In this document: positions 63,210-64,000 of the stretch, one piece after another
Position numbering within the stretch: the stretch's first letter is position 1
Layout of the letters: each line of letters starts with the position of its first letter
Assembly: GCA_021845805.1 (NCBI GenBank)
Contig: JAJZVD010000009.1
Coordinates: forward strand, 1 to 64,000
Reading direction: 5' to 3'
Length of the DNA: 64,000 bases
Origin: Pseudomonadota bacterium
Lineage (GTDB): Bacteria > Pseudomonadota > Alphaproteobacteria > Rhodobacterales > Rhodobacteraceae
Translations under genes and position numbers: made by a program
The notes under the pieces: model-generated
The model's input: only the letters and a program-made list of their open reading frames with translations
Told to the model about the DNA's origin: nothing
Databases searched by the model: none

Positions 63210-64000
63210 GTGGCCCGCGAGACCGCGCTTGACCTGCGCACCCGGCTGCAGGAATGGATACCCAAACTCGTCCTGGCGCCATCGGTCGCCGTGATGCTGG
63301 TCTTTGTCTACGGGTTCATCCTGTTCACGGCCTTCCTGTCGTTCACCGACAGCAAGATCCTGCCCTCTTACGGGCTGGTCGGCTGGCACAACTACTGGCG
63401 GCTGTTCCAGTTGCCCACCTGGTCGCTCGCGATCGAGAACCTGGCGATTTTCGCCGCGCTCTACATCGTGATCTGTTCGGTCATCGGGCTGACGCTGGCG
63501 ATCCTGCTGGACCAGAAGATCCGCGGCGAGGGGATGCTGCGGCCGATCTACCTTTACCCGATGGCGCTGTCGTTCATCGTCACGGGAACGGCCTGGAAAT
63601 GGCTTCTGGACCCCGGCATCGGCCTCGAGCACACGCTGCACCTGTGGGGCTGGACCAGCTTTCACTTCGCCTGGATCAAGGAAAGCGACTTTGCCATCTA
63701 CACCGTGGTGATCGCGGCGGTCTGGCAGACCTCGGGCTTCGTGATGGCGATGTTCCTGGCCGGTCTGCGCGGGATCGACAACGAGATCCTGAAGGCGGCC
63801 CAGATGGACGGCGCGTCGAACTGGAACCTGTACCGGCGGATCATCATCCCGCAGTTGCGGCCCGCGTTCCTGTCGGCCTTCGTGATCCTGTCGCACCTGG
63901 CGGTGAAATCCTATGACCTGGTGGTGGCGCTGACCGGCGGCGGGCCGGGCCGGGCGACCGAACTGCCCGCGACCTTCATGTATTCCTACACCTTCACCCG
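63210..64000 (+). CDS. Sugar ABC transporter permease, N-terminal part (runs off right edge)
   Basis: About 263 codons are present. The start is GTG at 63210 with AGGGAGG upstream. Hydrophobic segments lie near residues 20-45, 75-98, 110-132, 165-185 and 215-235. The EAA-type loop reads AAQMDGASNWNLYRRIIIPQLRP and would contact the ATPase. KSYDLVVALTGGGPGRATELPATFMY near the edge is typical of the MalF-type CUT1 permease. The C-terminus is missing. Confidence 0.93.
   Translation, partial: MARETALDLRTRLQEWIPKLVLAPSVAVMLVFVYGFILFTAFLSFTDSKILPSYGLVGWHNYWRLFQLPTWSLAIENLAIFAALYIVICSVIGLTLAILLDQKIRGEGMLRPIYLYPMALSFIVTGTAWKWLLDPGIGLEHTLHLWGWTSFHFAWIKESDFAIYTVVIAAVWQTSGFVMAMFLAGLRGIDNEILKAAQMDGASNWNLYRRIIIPQLRPAFLSAFVILSHLAVKSYDLVVALTGGGPGRATELPATFMYSYTFT

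Overview
The window is GC-rich alphaproteobacterial chromosome. It is best matched by the Rhodobacter/Rhodobacteraceae group. Support comes from an fdsGBA-fdhD-fdsD formate dehydrogenase operon whose large subunit places its predicted molybdenum-ligand Cys at residue 386, as in Rhodobacter capsulatus. An MbfA iron exporter behind an Irr-type box, an rsfS-rlmH-gpmI-envC-ctpA-rppH block and many ATGA-coupled operons also fit. I see no insertion sequence, prophage, CRISPR array or rRNA. One tRNA (Pro, CGG) is present. The species cannot be named from the sequence alone.

Layout. 0-6.6 kb: beta-carbonic anhydrase, accD-folC, a lipoprotein, a pair of conserved hypothetical genes and the ATPase zapE. 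6.7-12.6 kb: an MFS transporter converging on a six-gene minus-strand operon (AEC carrier, fghA, yaiI, HAD phosphatase, ornithine cyclodeaminase-like protein, alpha/beta hydrolase). 12.8-15.1 kb: mbfA with its Irr box, a TetR regulator and a secreted protein. 15.2-20.9 kb: an IclR regulator of PcaR/PcaU type divergent from pcaIJF (the last steps of the beta-ketoadipate pathway), then a fused enoyl-CoA hydratase/3-hydroxyacyl-CoA dehydrogenase. 20.9-28.6 kb: an M20 amidohydrolase and the leucine genes leuCD and leuB, separated by a membrane protein and a divergent SDR/LysR pair. 28.7-36.1 kb: a DMT transporter, tRNA-Pro, and an RND efflux operon with two adaptors and a C45-type Ntn hydrolase. 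36.2-43.1 kb: the NAD-dependent formate dehydrogenase operon and its LysR regulator. 43.2-49.8 kb: MFS, glycosyltransferase, class II cytochrome c, I78-type inhibitor, glutathione-dependent formaldehyde dehydrogenase, ATP-grasp protein and NYN-LOTUS protein. 49.9-56.9 kb: ribosome silencing, rRNA methylation, glycolysis, cell-wall and RNA-decay housekeeping genes. 57.0-64.0 kb: a catabolic operon (Gfo/Idh oxidoreductase, CoA-transferase, enoyl-CoA hydratase, aldehyde dehydrogenase, sugar ABC importer) that runs off the right edge.

How the genes work together. The three enzymes of glutathione-linked formaldehyde oxidation (AdhC, FghA, formate dehydrogenase) all lie in the window at three separate loci, so formaldehyde could be carried to CO2 with NADH gain. 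PcaIJF yields succinyl-CoA and acetyl-CoA. The right-hand operon is the least conventional system. A LacI-type palindrome sits between its predicted -35 and -10 elements, with a 10/12 copy 21 bp downstream. It joins sugar import and sugar oxidation to acyl-CoA chemistry in a combination I cannot assign to a known pathway.

Regulatory sequences visible by eye include an Irr box, PcaR-like repeats, a T-N11-A LysR box before fdsG, a perfect 26-bp palindrome covering the start codon of a LysR gene, and the paired LacI-like operator. All regulator assignments are inferences from sequence.
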